Positions 1 to 8,736 of a stretch of DNA of 57,350 nucleotides are shown here, piece by piece. A program made the position numbers and the translations under genes. The stretch is from Fibrobacter sp. Lineage in GTDB: Bacteria; Fibrobacterota; Chitinivibrionia; Chitinivibrionales; Chitinispirillaceae. The notes beneath the pieces were generated by a model. That model had not been told where the DNA came from and searched no databases. It saw only the letters and a program-made list of their open reading frames with translations. The DNA lies in assembly GCA_012728995.1 (NCBI GenBank), contig JAAYEB010000242.1, forward strand, positions 1 through 57,350. The letters are read 5' to 3'. Each line of letters opens with the position of its first letter. Position 1 is the stretch's first letter.

Positions 1-776
1 GTCATATTTCTGTAAAGGCTTATTTACCAAAAGTTAATATTTTTATCGAACGTGATCGTTTTATAATCAAAACTGCCGAGAATAATGATGAATTGATAAA
101 AGCACTTAAATTGCGTCATGAGGTTTTTTATCGTGAACTTCTTAATAGAAAGTTACTTCTTGGGATAGATTACGACAGGTTTGATTTGAAATGTGACCAT
201 CTGATTTTAATTGATAAAAAAAATGGTAGATATTTTGGCACTTATAGGTTAAATTCTTCTAAATTCATTAAAAAATTTTATTCAGAAACTGAGTTTCGTC
301 TGGAAAATATTCTTAATCTTGAGGGTACAAAACTTGAGCTGGGACGTGCATGCGTACATCGTGAATATCGTAATGGATGTTCTATTGCTTTATTGTGGCG
401 TGGAATTACAGAATACATGAAAACTACTGATGCAAAGTATCTTTTTGGTTGTTCAAGCATTAAAACTACAGATAGATACAAGATTGCAGCTATTCATAAA
501 TTTTTGATGAAAAATCACAAGATTCCGTCTGAATTGCAGGTAAGCACAAAGGGGAAATTTAAAATCAGGAATTTTAATAAGTTACTTGATGCTGTTACTT
601 TTGATGAAGTGGAAAAGGCTGTAGAAATGATTCCACCGCTTTTAAAATCATATCTCAATATGGGTGCATTTATTTGTGGAGAGCCTGCATTTGATAGAAA
701 ATTCAAATGTGTTGATTATTTTACATTTTTTAATCTTGAACAGTCAAATAAAATACAAAAAAAATACAGGGTATGA
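1..776 (+). CDS. OlsB-like GNAT-fold N-acyltransferase, 5'-truncated by window edge
   Basis: Probably transfers a fatty acyl chain from acyl-ACP to an amine, as OlsB does in ornithine-lipid synthesis. The frame is open to the first base of the window. The residues before the first internal start candidate (TTG at 93) still look like the family N-terminus (ERDRFIIKTAENN leading into LRHEVFYREL), so the true start lies upstream and 93 is not the start. Visible family features are RYFGTYRLN, then LELGRACVHREYRNG, then YLFGCSSI. The next gene, a PlsC-type acyltransferase, overlaps it by ATGA, as in olsBA pairs. Alternatives are another member of the acyl-homoserine-lactone-synthase-like/FeeM-like acyltransferases. 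The family is fairly sure; the substrate is inferred. Confidence 0.75.
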   Translation, partial: HISVKAYLPKVNIFIERDRFIIKTAENNDELIKALKLRHEVFYRELLNRKLLLGIDYDRFDLKCDHLILIDKKNGRYFGTYRLNSSKFIKKFYSETEFRLENILNLEGTKLELGRACVHREYRNGCSIALLWRGITEYMKTTDAKYLFGCSSIKTTDRYKIAAIHKFLMKNHKIPSELQVSTKGKFKIRNFNKLLDAVTFDEVEKAVEMIPPLLKSYLNMGAFICGEPAFDRKFKCVDYFTFFNLEQSNKIQKKYRV

Positions 777-1597
777 TTCGTTTCTTTTTCAAAATACCTG
801 CTTTTATTATTACGCTTCTTTCTTTTATTACGATTTCGGTTTTAGGCGAACTTATTATAACCAATCCTGTAAAAAAAAAGAAGTTTTTCTCAAAAATGAC
901 CTCTTTAGGATCAAAACTGGGATTGTATATTCTTGGAATCCATGTTAATGTATGTGGGAAAAGTGTAACAAAGCAGATTAAACCTGTACTTCAGGTCGCA
1001 AATCATATGTCATATCTGGATGTTTTAATACTTTCTTCTATTTCTCCATCTCTTTTTATTACTTCTGTCGAATTGCAGAATACGTTTTTTTTAGGGTTAA
1101 TGGCTCGTTTGGGGGGAAGCCTTTTTGTTGAAAGACGAAGTAAAACAAAACTGTTGCAGGAAATCGACAGAATAGTGTCTGTACTCAGGAATGGATCTAC
1201 CATAACGCTTTTTCCGGAGGGTACGTCTTCTAATGGCGAAAAGGTTCTTCCATTTAAAGGAGCGTTATTTCTTACTGCCAAACGGAGTAATGTTGAAATC
1301 CAACCTGTCTGTATCAAATATTTGACAATAAACGGAAAGCCTGTAAGTTCTTCAAACAGAGATTCGGTTTTTTATTATGGTGATATTGTATTTTTTCCTC
1401 ATATTCTGAAATTACTGCTGGTGAAAAGAATTGAGGTAGAAGTAACATATTTTGATCCGATAAATACCGATGGCAAGGATCGCAAAGAACTTGTTGATAT
1501 TTCCTATGCTAAAATATCATCTAAGTTTATGAATGATTATGAAGCTCAAACCGAAAACGTTGAAAAGAGTGCAAATTGTTTGCAGAAAAAACTGTGA
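773..1597 (+). CDS. PlsC/OlsA-type 1-acyl-glycerol-3-phosphate (or lyso-ornithine lipid) acyltransferase
   Basis: Membrane acyltransferase of 274 aa, normal for the family. A hydrophobic N-terminal segment (about residues 5-30) is followed by the catalytic NH-x4-D motif (NHMSYLD, residues 77-83), the FVERR block (118-122) and the substrate-binding FPEGTSSNG block (147-155). Known members esterify lysophosphatidic acid. Here the ATGA overlap with an OlsB-like gene makes O-acylation of a lyso-ornithine or related amino lipid the better guess. A role in ordinary phosphatidic acid synthesis cannot be excluded. Confidence 0.85.
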   Translation: MIRFFFKIPAFIITLLSFITISVLGELIITNPVKKKKFFSKMTSLGSKLGLYILGIHVNVCGKSVTKQIKPVLQVANHMSYLDVLILSSISPSLFITSVELQNTFFLGLMARLGGSLFVERRSKTKLLQEIDRIVSVLRNGSTITLFPEGTSSNGEKVLPFKGALFLTAKRSNVEIQPVCIKYLTINGKPVSSSNRDSVFYYGDIVFFPHILKLLLVKRIEVEVTYFDPINTDGKDRKELVDISYAKISSKFMNDYEAQTENVEKSANCLQKKL

Positions 1598-1966
1598 ATG
1601 TTGTATTGATCCTTTGTTGAAAACAGATTTTACCTTGATCGAACCTGAATGAGGGCAATTAATTACGATAAGTTGAGAACAGCATTGCTCCCAACAGCTT
1701 GCATATGTAAGAGTGCGTCCGATTAAATTTATAAAGTGTCAATGTTCCTGAAAGAATCACATAAGGGAATCGTCCGATTCAAAGAATAAATAAACATCTC
1801 GCTTTTTTACTAAACCCTAATTTTTTGAAGGTGCTTCAGGGTTTTGTGTGAGTATCCACAGAAATTCGGAAAACCTTTTTATATGACATTAACCAGATTT
1901 TAGTTCATCCTGTTGCTTTTTTTCATTATATTATATGAAGAGTAATTATTTCATGGAGGAATTGTA
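1598..1966. other. Intergenic region, no gene recognised
   Basis: No convincing coding frame. A weak stem (aaaccct near 1813 pairing with agggttt near 1839, separated by about 20 nt) and a repeated cgtccgatt are present, but neither looks like a known element. The downstream end carries the good ribosome-binding site ggagg of the next gene. Confidence 0.4.
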
Positions 1967-2263
1967 ATGAATATTGAAAGGATTCACAATAACATTGATT
2001 ATAATCATTATGAAAATAATTATTATAATCAGAAGAAACAAAACAGGCATGAGGTTATAAAAAAACCGATTGATGCATTTGTTTTAAAAAGTGCAGAGAT
2101 ATCATACAAGAAAAGTTCTATTGATAGTGACATTCACTGGCTCACTCATTTTGTTAAAAATCTTCCGGATGAACAGGTTAATGCCCGTTTAGAAGTGTTC
2201 AGGGAAAGGTATCAATTGATTGATGATTGCCTTGTTGATAAGTTAATTATGGAAGAACTTTAG
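1967..2263 (+). CDS. Small protein, possible FlgM-like anti-sigma-28 factor
   Basis: 98 aa, preceded by a strong ggagg at the correct spacing. The N-terminal third is Asn/Tyr-rich and probably disordered. The C-terminal part (LPDEQVNARLEVFRERYQLIDD, continuing to IMEEL) resembles in pattern the FlgM sigma-28-binding region: a leucine-proline start, alternating V/L/R residues, a Y-x-(I/V)-D step and a final amphipathic helix. The resemblance is by eye and weak. In its favour, the same window carries a perfect sigma-28 promoter in front of fliD, so the cell uses that sigma factor. No signal peptide or membrane segment. Otherwise an unknown small protein. Confidence 0.4.
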   Translation: MNIERIHNNIDYNHYENNYYNQKKQNRHEVIKKPIDAFVLKSAEISYKKSSIDSDIHWLTHFVKNLPDEQVNARLEVFRERYQLIDDCLVDKLIMEEL

Positions 2264-2305
2264 AAGCTTTATAAAAAAACAGATTAATTTGTTAGTTACA
2301 AATTC

Positions 2306-2911
2306 ATGGGAATAGCTGAAGAAATCAAAAAGACAATCCAGTCCAAGCTGGTTATCCGGTATCAGGAAAAGGATGATTTAAAGAAACCGGACAGAGTTTG
2401 TGTTATCTGTCATAATCCTTTCAGATGTGAAAACATTTTATGCCTGTACATTAAAGACGAGGGGCATATTTGTGATGCTTGTGGTGAGAGGTTCGCTCCT
2501 GAAATGATGAATGCTGTTGAAGAGTGTAACAGGGTAAAATCGAATAGTTCGTTTGATAATAAGAAGACATACCAGATATCTTTAACTCCAAAAGAGTGGA
2601 AAGATATTCGTGAAAACCTCTCTGTTCTTCAAAAAGTAACAGTCGAACTTGCCAGGGGTATTTCACGGGGTATAGTTGAAGCACCTACTGGACATATAGG
2701 TTTATTGCATTATGCAAAAGATATTGAAAAACCTCAACGCAAAGAGGGTGAGTCGGATAAAGATTATGATTTGAGGGTTAAAAGTCACAGAATGATCAAA
2801 CTTTTTGATAAAATCAAAAAAGAAACATACGAAAGAATCAATCTGCTTCAATCCTATTTTACAAAACTTGGGATGCCGGAAATATGTGAAGAAAAGAACC
2901 TTAAATTCTGA
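2306..2911 (+). CDS. Unknown cytoplasmic protein with a four-cysteine zinc-ribbon-like module
   Basis: 201 aa, not recognised. Residues about 32-60 hold CVIC and, 20 residues on, CDACGERF, with two further cysteines (RCENILCL) between. This is the layout of a treble-clef or ribbon zinc site. The remainder is charged and helical (LTPKEWKDIRENL; a long basic region to the end) with no membrane segment. It follows the small 98-aa gene by 42 nt in the same direction and may share its transcript. No clear ribosome-binding site precedes the ATG. Confidence 0.6.
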   Translation: MGIAEEIKKTIQSKLVIRYQEKDDLKKPDRVCVICHNPFRCENILCLYIKDEGHICDACGERFAPEMMNAVEECNRVKSNSSFDNKKTYQISLTPKEWKDIRENLSVLQKVTVELARGISRGIVEAPTGHIGLLHYAKDIEKPQRKEGESDKDYDLRVKSHRMIKLFDKIKKETYERINLLQSYFTKLGMPEICEEKNLKF

Positions 2912-2979
2912 ACAAAAAATTCAAATTTTCAGTTCTAATTTTAAATAATCCTTGGGTTAAAATGAATGTATTGATAATT

Positions 2980-3582
2980 TCACTTTTCGGTTTCTGATAC
3001 CGAATACAACTGTGTTTTTACTTCTATTGGATCAGATTCCAGCTCGATATCAGAAAGAATGGAATCGAGCTGTTTTGCATTATCGCATGTAGAATCCGAT
3101 TGCTTCATCATTTCAGATATCTTACGAATTTCAGAAAATTTTGTCCTCAGTTTTTCGGTAAGCTTATTACATTTGTCGGAAAGATCCCGCATCTCTTCTT
3201 TTTCCCGAAACCGTAGAAGAACAGTCATTTTCCCTTCGGATAAAAGTGTTGCCCATTGTTCAAGTTTGTAAATAGGAACTGCATATTTTCTTGAAGAATA
3301 GAGGCCGACGCCCAGAGAAACAAACATTGAAACAATTGAACTTATGAGAAGTGTAGGCAGAATAAGGTATACCAGATGATCTCTGGTTAATTCTTGAGAA
3401 TATTTGTCAAGTTGGTATACTATCACTGTCTGATATTTAAGATAATATACCAAAAGGAGACTACCCGAAGAGATAAGTGTTGATATAATAGCTGCAAGTA
3501 CGATTTTGGAGACCAAGCGCAGTTGAAGTGATTTCTTAATAAAAAAATTACCTATTGGTTTGCGGGCGGTTTTTTGGTTCAT
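2980..3582 (-). CDS. Two-pass membrane protein with HAMP-like domain, no output domain
   Basis: 200 aa. Two hydrophobic segments (about residues 24-46 and 70-94) flank a short outer loop. The second segment leads into a HAMP-like stretch (AVPIYKLEQWATLLSEGKM, residues about 100-118) and a coiled coil to about residue 160, ending in an acidic tail. It looks like a chemoreceptor or kinase N-terminal half with no kinase or methyl-accepting domain attached. The stop is followed by ordinary intergenic DNA and I see no downstream continuation, so it appears to be a natural HAMP-only protein. Function unknown. Confidence 0.65.
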   Translation of the reverse strand: MNQKTARKPIGNFFIKKSLQLRLVSKIVLAAIISTLISSGSLLLVYYLKYQTVIVYQLDKYSQELTRDHLVYLILPTLLISSIVSMFVSLGVGLYSSRKYAVPIYKLEQWATLLSEGKMTVLLRFREKEEMRDLSDKCNKLTEKLRTKFSEIRKISEMMKQSDSTCDNAKQLDSILSDIELESDPIEVKTQLYSVSETEK

Positions 3583-3808
3583 ATATCTCCTCCTGATCCA
3601 GATCGAATGTAATTCTCAATATAGTATAGCATTATTGCACATTTATTTAAATTCTTTTTTAGATTTCTACGGTTTTTGGGTTATAAGCGGTTTTAATCTT
3701 TGATTCGCGAAACTATTTTATTTAAATACAGGGATTTTAAAGTTTTTATATTAAATACATTATCGAACCTGAAAAAATTGTTTCAGGATGGATCTATCAG
3801 GGAGGTTT

Positions 3809-5461
3809 ATGAAACAGTGTGCTGCGTTTTTGTGTATTCTTTCAGTTCTGATAATTAATGGTGTGGCACAATATTCATCCGATTCACTTCTTTTTTCAAT
3901 TACACTTAATAGTGATTCCTTAAGTTTATACGGTTGCCGTTGGGATGATAAGGTTCAGTCCAGTCTTGGTGGTCCGATTCTTATGGTTAATGGCCAGCTT
4001 TTGTTTTATTCCAGACATGGTTATGTATTGTACAATGAAAAAGGAAAATTGCTGGATTCTCATTCTTTGTTCAAAGAAAATAAAAAACGTAAAAATGGAG
4101 AAAATCCAATAGAATTATTATTTCCTCTGGACAGTATTACTTTGTTGTATTGTCGGAAACCAGGTAATAATCAATCTTCCGTAGAATTGTTTAAAAAAAC
4201 TTTGTATAAAAAGAATCTTGAAAAAGTAAGTTCAGAGATTAATCAAGCCTATTTACAATCTGGTTCGGGGCGTTTTTTTAATCTGGTAAATAACAATATT
4301 ATTGATGAAATGAATAAAGACAAGTTTCTGAAACCTCAACTGGTAGGTTTCAGCTCTACTAATGAAAAAGCTTCGAAATGGTGGACTGTAGATAAGTTTT
4401 TTAGTATAACATCTCCAATAATTGTTGAAAAAGAGGGCACTTTTCAGAGCTTCTATCCGGGAATTAAAAAAGACCAAAAGTGTGAGGTGGATGCTCATCT
4501 TGTGGAGCCTCTGGGTGTATTCTCTACGAACGGGCGATATTTCTATTATGGTTTGTATACTAGCTCTGGAAACCAGGATGATCAATATTTTCAAGTGATG
4601 GTGATTAGCAATCAAAATGGTAACATATTATACAGACTGAAAATACTTAAACAGGATATCACTGATGCAGTACTTCAGCATGTTGAAGAAAGTAATACAA
4701 ATTATACTGTAAGAAGAGCAGAACGTCATGTATTCGTTCCGAATGTTGACGGCAAAGGTAATGTTTTTTTTGGTATGATAGATTTTAATGCCCGTAAAAT
4801 CAATGTGTATAAAAAGTTCCTTACAAAATATAATCCGGAAATATGCAAACCAGCACTAAAGCCTTTGTTCGATTACGATGATGGTATCGTTTTTACCCCA
4901 ATGGTTTTAAATTGTGATGAGATGTCAGGAAAAGGGGTTTATCCGGAATTTACCAAGTGGTCGGATACCGGTCTTGTTAATGTTAATCCTGAAGAAATGA
5001 AAAAACAGGGCTATTCAGTAAAAATATTCCGTTCTGCAGATAGTGAACTGAAAAAGAAACTGGCACGACTTCAAAAAACACTTCCGGAGCATCTTCAGGC
5101 AATACAGGATTCTTTAGTGTCCCTGGAAACTTCCTGGTGCCCGTATGCTGTTGGATTGTATAGTGCAAAAAAAGGAAGAATCGGTACATTCCATTATGGA
5201 ATTGATGAAATAGTATTTAGTGTCCGTATTTTGGAAGCTACTGATACGGATATATTTGTTCGGGTCGACCTTGAAAACAGAGCTGAAATCGTTATTTTTT
5301 CTCCTGATGGAGAGTATCGAAATGGGTTTGTATTTAATAAGAAGAATTATCGTGAAAGAAGAGATCAAATAGTCGTTTCAAAAGATATGATTATTATTGA
5401 ACGTGATTATGAACACACTGCAAAAGGGGCCAGATATATGCAATGGAAAAGGATTTTTTAA
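3809..5461 (+). CDS. Secreted or periplasmic protein of unknown function
   Basis: 550 aa. An ATG exists at 3788, but ggagg sits just before the ATG at 3809. Starting there gives a clean signal peptide (MKQCAAFLCILSVLIINGVAQ). The mature part is beta-rich with repeated short aromatic/Gly strands (YYGLYTSSGN, VFFGMIDFN, YAVGLYSAKKG), which could be a beta-propeller, though no diagnostic repeat could be fixed. No catalytic motif recognised. It stands alone, flanked by a long non-coding stretch downstream. Confidence 0.65.
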   Translation: MKQCAAFLCILSVLIINGVAQYSSDSLLFSITLNSDSLSLYGCRWDDKVQSSLGGPILMVNGQLLFYSRHGYVLYNEKGKLLDSHSLFKENKKRKNGENPIELLFPLDSITLLYCRKPGNNQSSVELFKKTLYKKNLEKVSSEINQAYLQSGSGRFFNLVNNNIIDEMNKDKFLKPQLVGFSSTNEKASKWWTVDKFFSITSPIIVEKEGTFQSFYPGIKKDQKCEVDAHLVEPLGVFSTNGRYFYYGLYTSSGNQDDQYFQVMVISNQNGNILYRLKILKQDITDAVLQHVEESNTNYTVRRAERHVFVPNVDGKGNVFFGMIDFNARKINVYKKFLTKYNPEICKPALKPLFDYDDGIVFTPMVLNCDEMSGKGVYPEFTKWSDTGLVNVNPEEMKKQGYSVKIFRSADSELKKKLARLQKTLPEHLQAIQDSLVSLETSWCPYAVGLYSAKKGRIGTFHYGIDEIVFSVRILEATDTDIFVRVDLENRAEIVIFSPDGEYRNGFVFNKKNYRERRDQIVVSKDMIIIERDYEHTAKGARYMQWKRIF

Positions 5462-6395
5462 AAATTCGAAAAAATGTGTAAACAATAACTGCGTTTATTT
5501 CCTTTTGACTAGGTTTTCGAACATAATAGTCACCTGGAATTAATTATTCAATCATAAAATCACTTTTTTGAGGCTTTTTATTTTTAATCCTGATATTTTC
5601 CCAAACCGGATTTCCACATTATCAAAAGTCTCCCAAACCAGGTAATGTTGGGACTAAGTCCTTTGGATCATAAATGGAGGATATCTACTTTACATAGAGA
5701 TGTTCGCAAATGAGAGAGAGAGTATACAATCTCAATACGTGCAATAAAAAAACATTTTTGTTTTGACTTTGCATTACGAATATCTTCCCGATAAGAAACA
5801 GGATAAAAGGCAGCTTTGGGAGCATAAATATGAAAACTGCTATCACTTTTTCCAGAGATGGATTTACAGGAAATTTTATATATCTGGTCAGACTGCCTAT
5901 AATCCAGAACCAGCATATACAAAAGATTGTACAAAATATTCCATAAGAGACTTTTTAGTACCATAATTTGTAGTGTTGACAACATAACAAAATGCGCTGT
6001 CGTGTCAGTATGGTTTTGGAGGATTCACAAATCGCATAAAAAACTCTTGACGGCAGTTTTGTGTTATGTAAACCAGATATCTCTGGCTTGATCAGGAAAT
6101 TAAAATATGTGTTTAAATTTTAAATGTAATGTTGTATAATATCATATTTGTGAATATTTTCAGTCCAAAATAAATCAGTGCACAAGTCCACATTGAACCT
6201 TATTTGCGGACAAATAGGCTACAGATCCATTTTTTTACAAATACTGTTGGTTTCAAATGTTTCCAAAATTGAGTTTATCTGAATAAGTGTGATTAAATGG
6301 CGATTGTAGAATAAGGCAGAGAACCAGTTGAAGATTCATTTCGGACAAAAGTGGTTTATTAGGATATTAAATTACAAAATAAAGGATTAGGATTG
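5462..6395. other. Long intergenic region (about 930 bp) without a recognised gene
   Basis: Reading frames of 60-105 codons exist on both strands around 5670-5985 but resemble no protein family and have no ribosome-binding sites. A long imperfect inverted repeat lies at 5982-6069 (acataacaaaa on the left, ttttgtgttatgt on the right). A cttgacggcag stretch within it could be part of a structured transcript or a small mobile-element end. Nothing else identified. Confidence 0.4.
5982..6069. repeat. Imperfect long inverted repeat, possible hairpin or MITE-like end pair
   Basis: The arm acataacaaaa beginning at 5982 pairs with ttttgtgttatgt ending at 6069, with a 2-nt bulge. The inner gctgtcg/cggcag bases can extend the pairing. 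About 50 nt separate the arms. No T-run follows, so it does not look like a terminator. Confidence 0.3.
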
Positions 6396-7496
6396 ATGGT
6401 TGGCTCTGGTGTTCATGTGTTGATAATTGATGATGAATTATCTATTTGTATGGGGGTTTGTAATTTACTGGAACTGAATGGATATAGAACAGCATATGCA
6501 CTTAGTGGGTGGGACGGGCTTGAGTATCTGGATATTAATCCGGATGTTGATATAGTACTGCTTGATGTAAACCTGAGTCCGGGCTTTAATGGTCTTGAGG
6601 TCCTTAGAGAAATTAAAGATAAACAAAAATATGTTCAGGTTATTATGTTTACTTCCCATGATACTCTTGAGATCGGTTTGGAGAGTATGAAAAGAGGTGC
6701 ACTTGATTTTATGAGTAAACCATTTAACGAAAAGGTTTTTCTAAAATTGACAAATTTGGCACTTGAGCGAAAGCATCTTGAACAAATTCAGGACCTGTAC
6801 CTTGAAATAGTTGTTCATGACCTAAAAAATCCTCTTCAGATTGTATCTGGTAGTTTTGAAATGTTGAAGTACGGAATAGATCAAAATAAAAGTGATTTGC
6901 AAGAAAGAATGTTCGAAACGGGTAAAATGGGAATCAGACAGATTGAGACAATGATAAATAATATTTTGACAATATCAAGATTGGAAAAAAAAGCAATGAC
7001 AGCAGAGAATCAGCAGTTTTCAATTCAAGAGCAGGTTGAATCTTCATTACAACTGTTTCAGCCTTTAAAAATTGAGTTTGATTCTGATCTGCCTCAGGTT
7101 ATTTATTCTGATAAAGACCTCTTTAACCGTGTTTTGACAAATTTGACAAGTAATGCCCTTCGTTTTGTTACTCCTGGAGATCCGGTGGAAATATCAGTTG
7201 AAAAAAATGGTGAATGTATACTTGTTTCTGTTACCAATAATGGATCATTTATTCCCGAAGAATGCAGAACCGAGATATTTGATAAATTTATAAGTATACG
7301 AAAAAACAATAATATGATTCGAGGACAAAATTTCGGCTTGGGTCTTACTTTCAGCAAAATGGCTGTAGAAGCTATGGGGGGAGAGATTTGGGTTGAAAGT
7401 GAGAATCTTACACCCAGCACAACATTCAAATTTACAATTAAAAATGATGTCAAGCGTATCAGCCGGCAATTAAAAGACAGTTTTAATTCTTGTTAA
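6396..7496 (+). CDS. Response-regulator receiver fused N-terminally to a histidine kinase
   Basis: 366 aa from the ATG at 6396 (a TTG lies one codon earlier), with aggattagg upstream. The receiver domain (about 1-120) keeps the acidic DDE pair, the phospho-acceptor Asp57 (LLDVN), Thr86 and Lys108. HisKA follows with the phospho-His at about 141 in VVHDLKNPL. HATPase_c shows the N box (LTNLTSNALRF) and the G2 box (GQNFGLGLTFSK); the usual DxGxG is reduced to VTNNGSFIP. No membrane segment, so it is a soluble relay protein driven through its receiver. No partner regulator is adjacent. Confidence 0.85.
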   Translation: MVGSGVHVLIIDDELSICMGVCNLLELNGYRTAYALSGWDGLEYLDINPDVDIVLLDVNLSPGFNGLEVLREIKDKQKYVQVIMFTSHDTLEIGLESMKRGALDFMSKPFNEKVFLKLTNLALERKHLEQIQDLYLEIVVHDLKNPLQIVSGSFEMLKYGIDQNKSDLQERMFETGKMGIRQIETMINNILTISRLEKKAMTAENQQFSIQEQVESSLQLFQPLKIEFDSDLPQVIYSDKDLFNRVLTNLTSNALRFVTPGDPVEISVEKNGECILVSVTNNGSFIPEECRTEIFDKFISIRKNNNMIRGQNFGLGLTFSKMAVEAMGGEIWVESENLTPSTTFKFTIKNDVKRISRQLKDSFNSC

Positions 7497-7682
7497 ATTG
7501 TGTTAATAAATTTGCAAAAAGGAATTATTGTTTACTAAACCTTGAATAATGCAATTCCAATGTAATTTCTTCTGCGTGATACCGGTATACTTTTTCAAGT
7601 TGGCCGAATCTATTTTGTATTCCTGGGGTAGAAGCTCGAAATACGAAGTATCAATTTTTTATTATTCCATCATGGAGTTTTA

Positions 7683-8504
7683 ATGGGTCAGCAAATATAT
7701 TGTGAAAAATTTATCAATGGTCCATTTCGAAACCAAATAATATGGGATCAAATTCGTTCGTATCACAAATATTCTGAATCAATACCTTGCATTGAAAGCA
7801 TTGTTCAGAAAAATACCAGCCCTTTTGTATCAGAATGGATAATCAATATTGATGGAGTACCTTTTACATGGCAACAAATGGAATCTTTTGAACAGCCAAA
7901 TGGATGTTTGAAATTTGAACTTACCCAAGGTGATTTTGACCAGTTCCATGGACATTGGAAAGTTGAATGTACTGAATTCAATTTAGTAAAAATATCATTT
8001 CATTTAGAATATTCTTTGGGGATTCCAGTTATTGAGGATATTACAGGTAATATAATACAGGAGAAACTTGCAGGTCTTGTAAGTTCGATGCTTGATAATC
8101 ATATAAAACAGATCGAAAATACCTTTATTGAAGAACGTCGGTTCGAGCGATTTAACTTCGGGACTTTATTCAAATTTTCTGTTGATAATACTGAAATTGT
8201 TGCAGAACTAATCAATTTATCGCGTGGTGGTATGTTAATAAAATTAATAGATGGTGTGATAAAACCTCAACCAGGTAAACTGACATGTTTTAAGTTAGCA
8301 GGATTTTCTCTGGATTCTGAATATATGGATTGTGACATGGAAAAATGTGCAAGGGTAATATTCTGTTCTCCATTATCACAAAAAGATTTAAATGATATTT
8401 TTTCGATTTGGAAAATGAAAAATGAAATCTGTGATGATATGATCAGTTTTTATAAGATTTTATCAAAACAGAAAACTTCAGAATTATTAAAAGACCCGAT
8501 ATAA
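7683..8504 (+). CDS. SRPBCC (START-like) domain fused to a C-terminal PilZ domain
   Basis: 273 aa with ggag before the ATG. Residues 5-145 follow the polyketide-cyclase/Coq10-type SRPBCC pattern: GPFRNQIIWDQIRSY at the start, paired strands including VSEWIINIDGVPFTW, a FHGHWKVE strand and a long C-terminal helix. Residues about 150-260 form PilZ, with the c-di-GMP-binding RRFER (152-156) and NLSRGG (178-183). PilZ is an established c-di-GMP receptor; SRPBCC domains bind hydrophobic ligands. The gene precedes the flagellar cap operon, so a role in motility or envelope response to c-di-GMP is plausible. The domain pairing is unusual. Confidence 0.7.
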   Translation: MGQQIYCEKFINGPFRNQIIWDQIRSYHKYSESIPCIESIVQKNTSPFVSEWIINIDGVPFTWQQMESFEQPNGCLKFELTQGDFDQFHGHWKVECTEFNLVKISFHLEYSLGIPVIEDITGNIIQEKLAGLVSSMLDNHIKQIENTFIEERRFERFNFGTLFKFSVDNTEIVAELINLSRGGMLIKLIDGVIKPQPGKLTCFKLAGFSLDSEYMDCDMEKCARVIFCSPLSQKDLNDIFSIWKMKNEICDDMISFYKILSKQKTSELLKDPI

Positions 8505-8667
8505 TGCGAACGAATAATTGAATAAAAGCAGGTTCGGTATTCAACATGCTTAAGCAATTATAATATTTTGAGTGAAATATTCTATTGTGATTATTGAAGA
8601 TAATTATTAAATTGAGCGCTTAAACAACCCAACAAATAAAATAGTCCTTTAATCTCCCCAAATGCAG

Positions 8668-8694
8668 TAAAGTTTTATTTTCTGATGCCGATAA
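8668..8694 (+). promoter_or_regulatory. Sigma-28 (FliA) promoter of the fliD operon
   Basis: TAAAGTTT, exactly 11 nt, then GCCGATAA: identical to the enterobacterial FliA consensus. It lies 42 nt before the fliD ATG and is followed by aaaggagc, a good ribosome-binding site. Confidence 0.9.
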
Positions 8695-8736
8695 ATATAA
8701 TAAAATTAATACATACTGCGACAAAGGAGCTGAAAA

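Noticed and set aside
1813-1845. aaaccct/agggttt stem in the 1598-1966 gap
   Set aside because: Loop of about 20 nt and only 7 paired bases; too weak to call.
5763-5966. 67-codon plus-strand frame starting MTLHYEYLPDKKQ
   Set aside because: Begins without a ribosome-binding site, is antisense to another chance frame and has no homologous wording.
5668-5985. 105-codon minus-strand frame
   Set aside because: No ribosome-binding site, no family resemblance, and odd composition; treated as chance.
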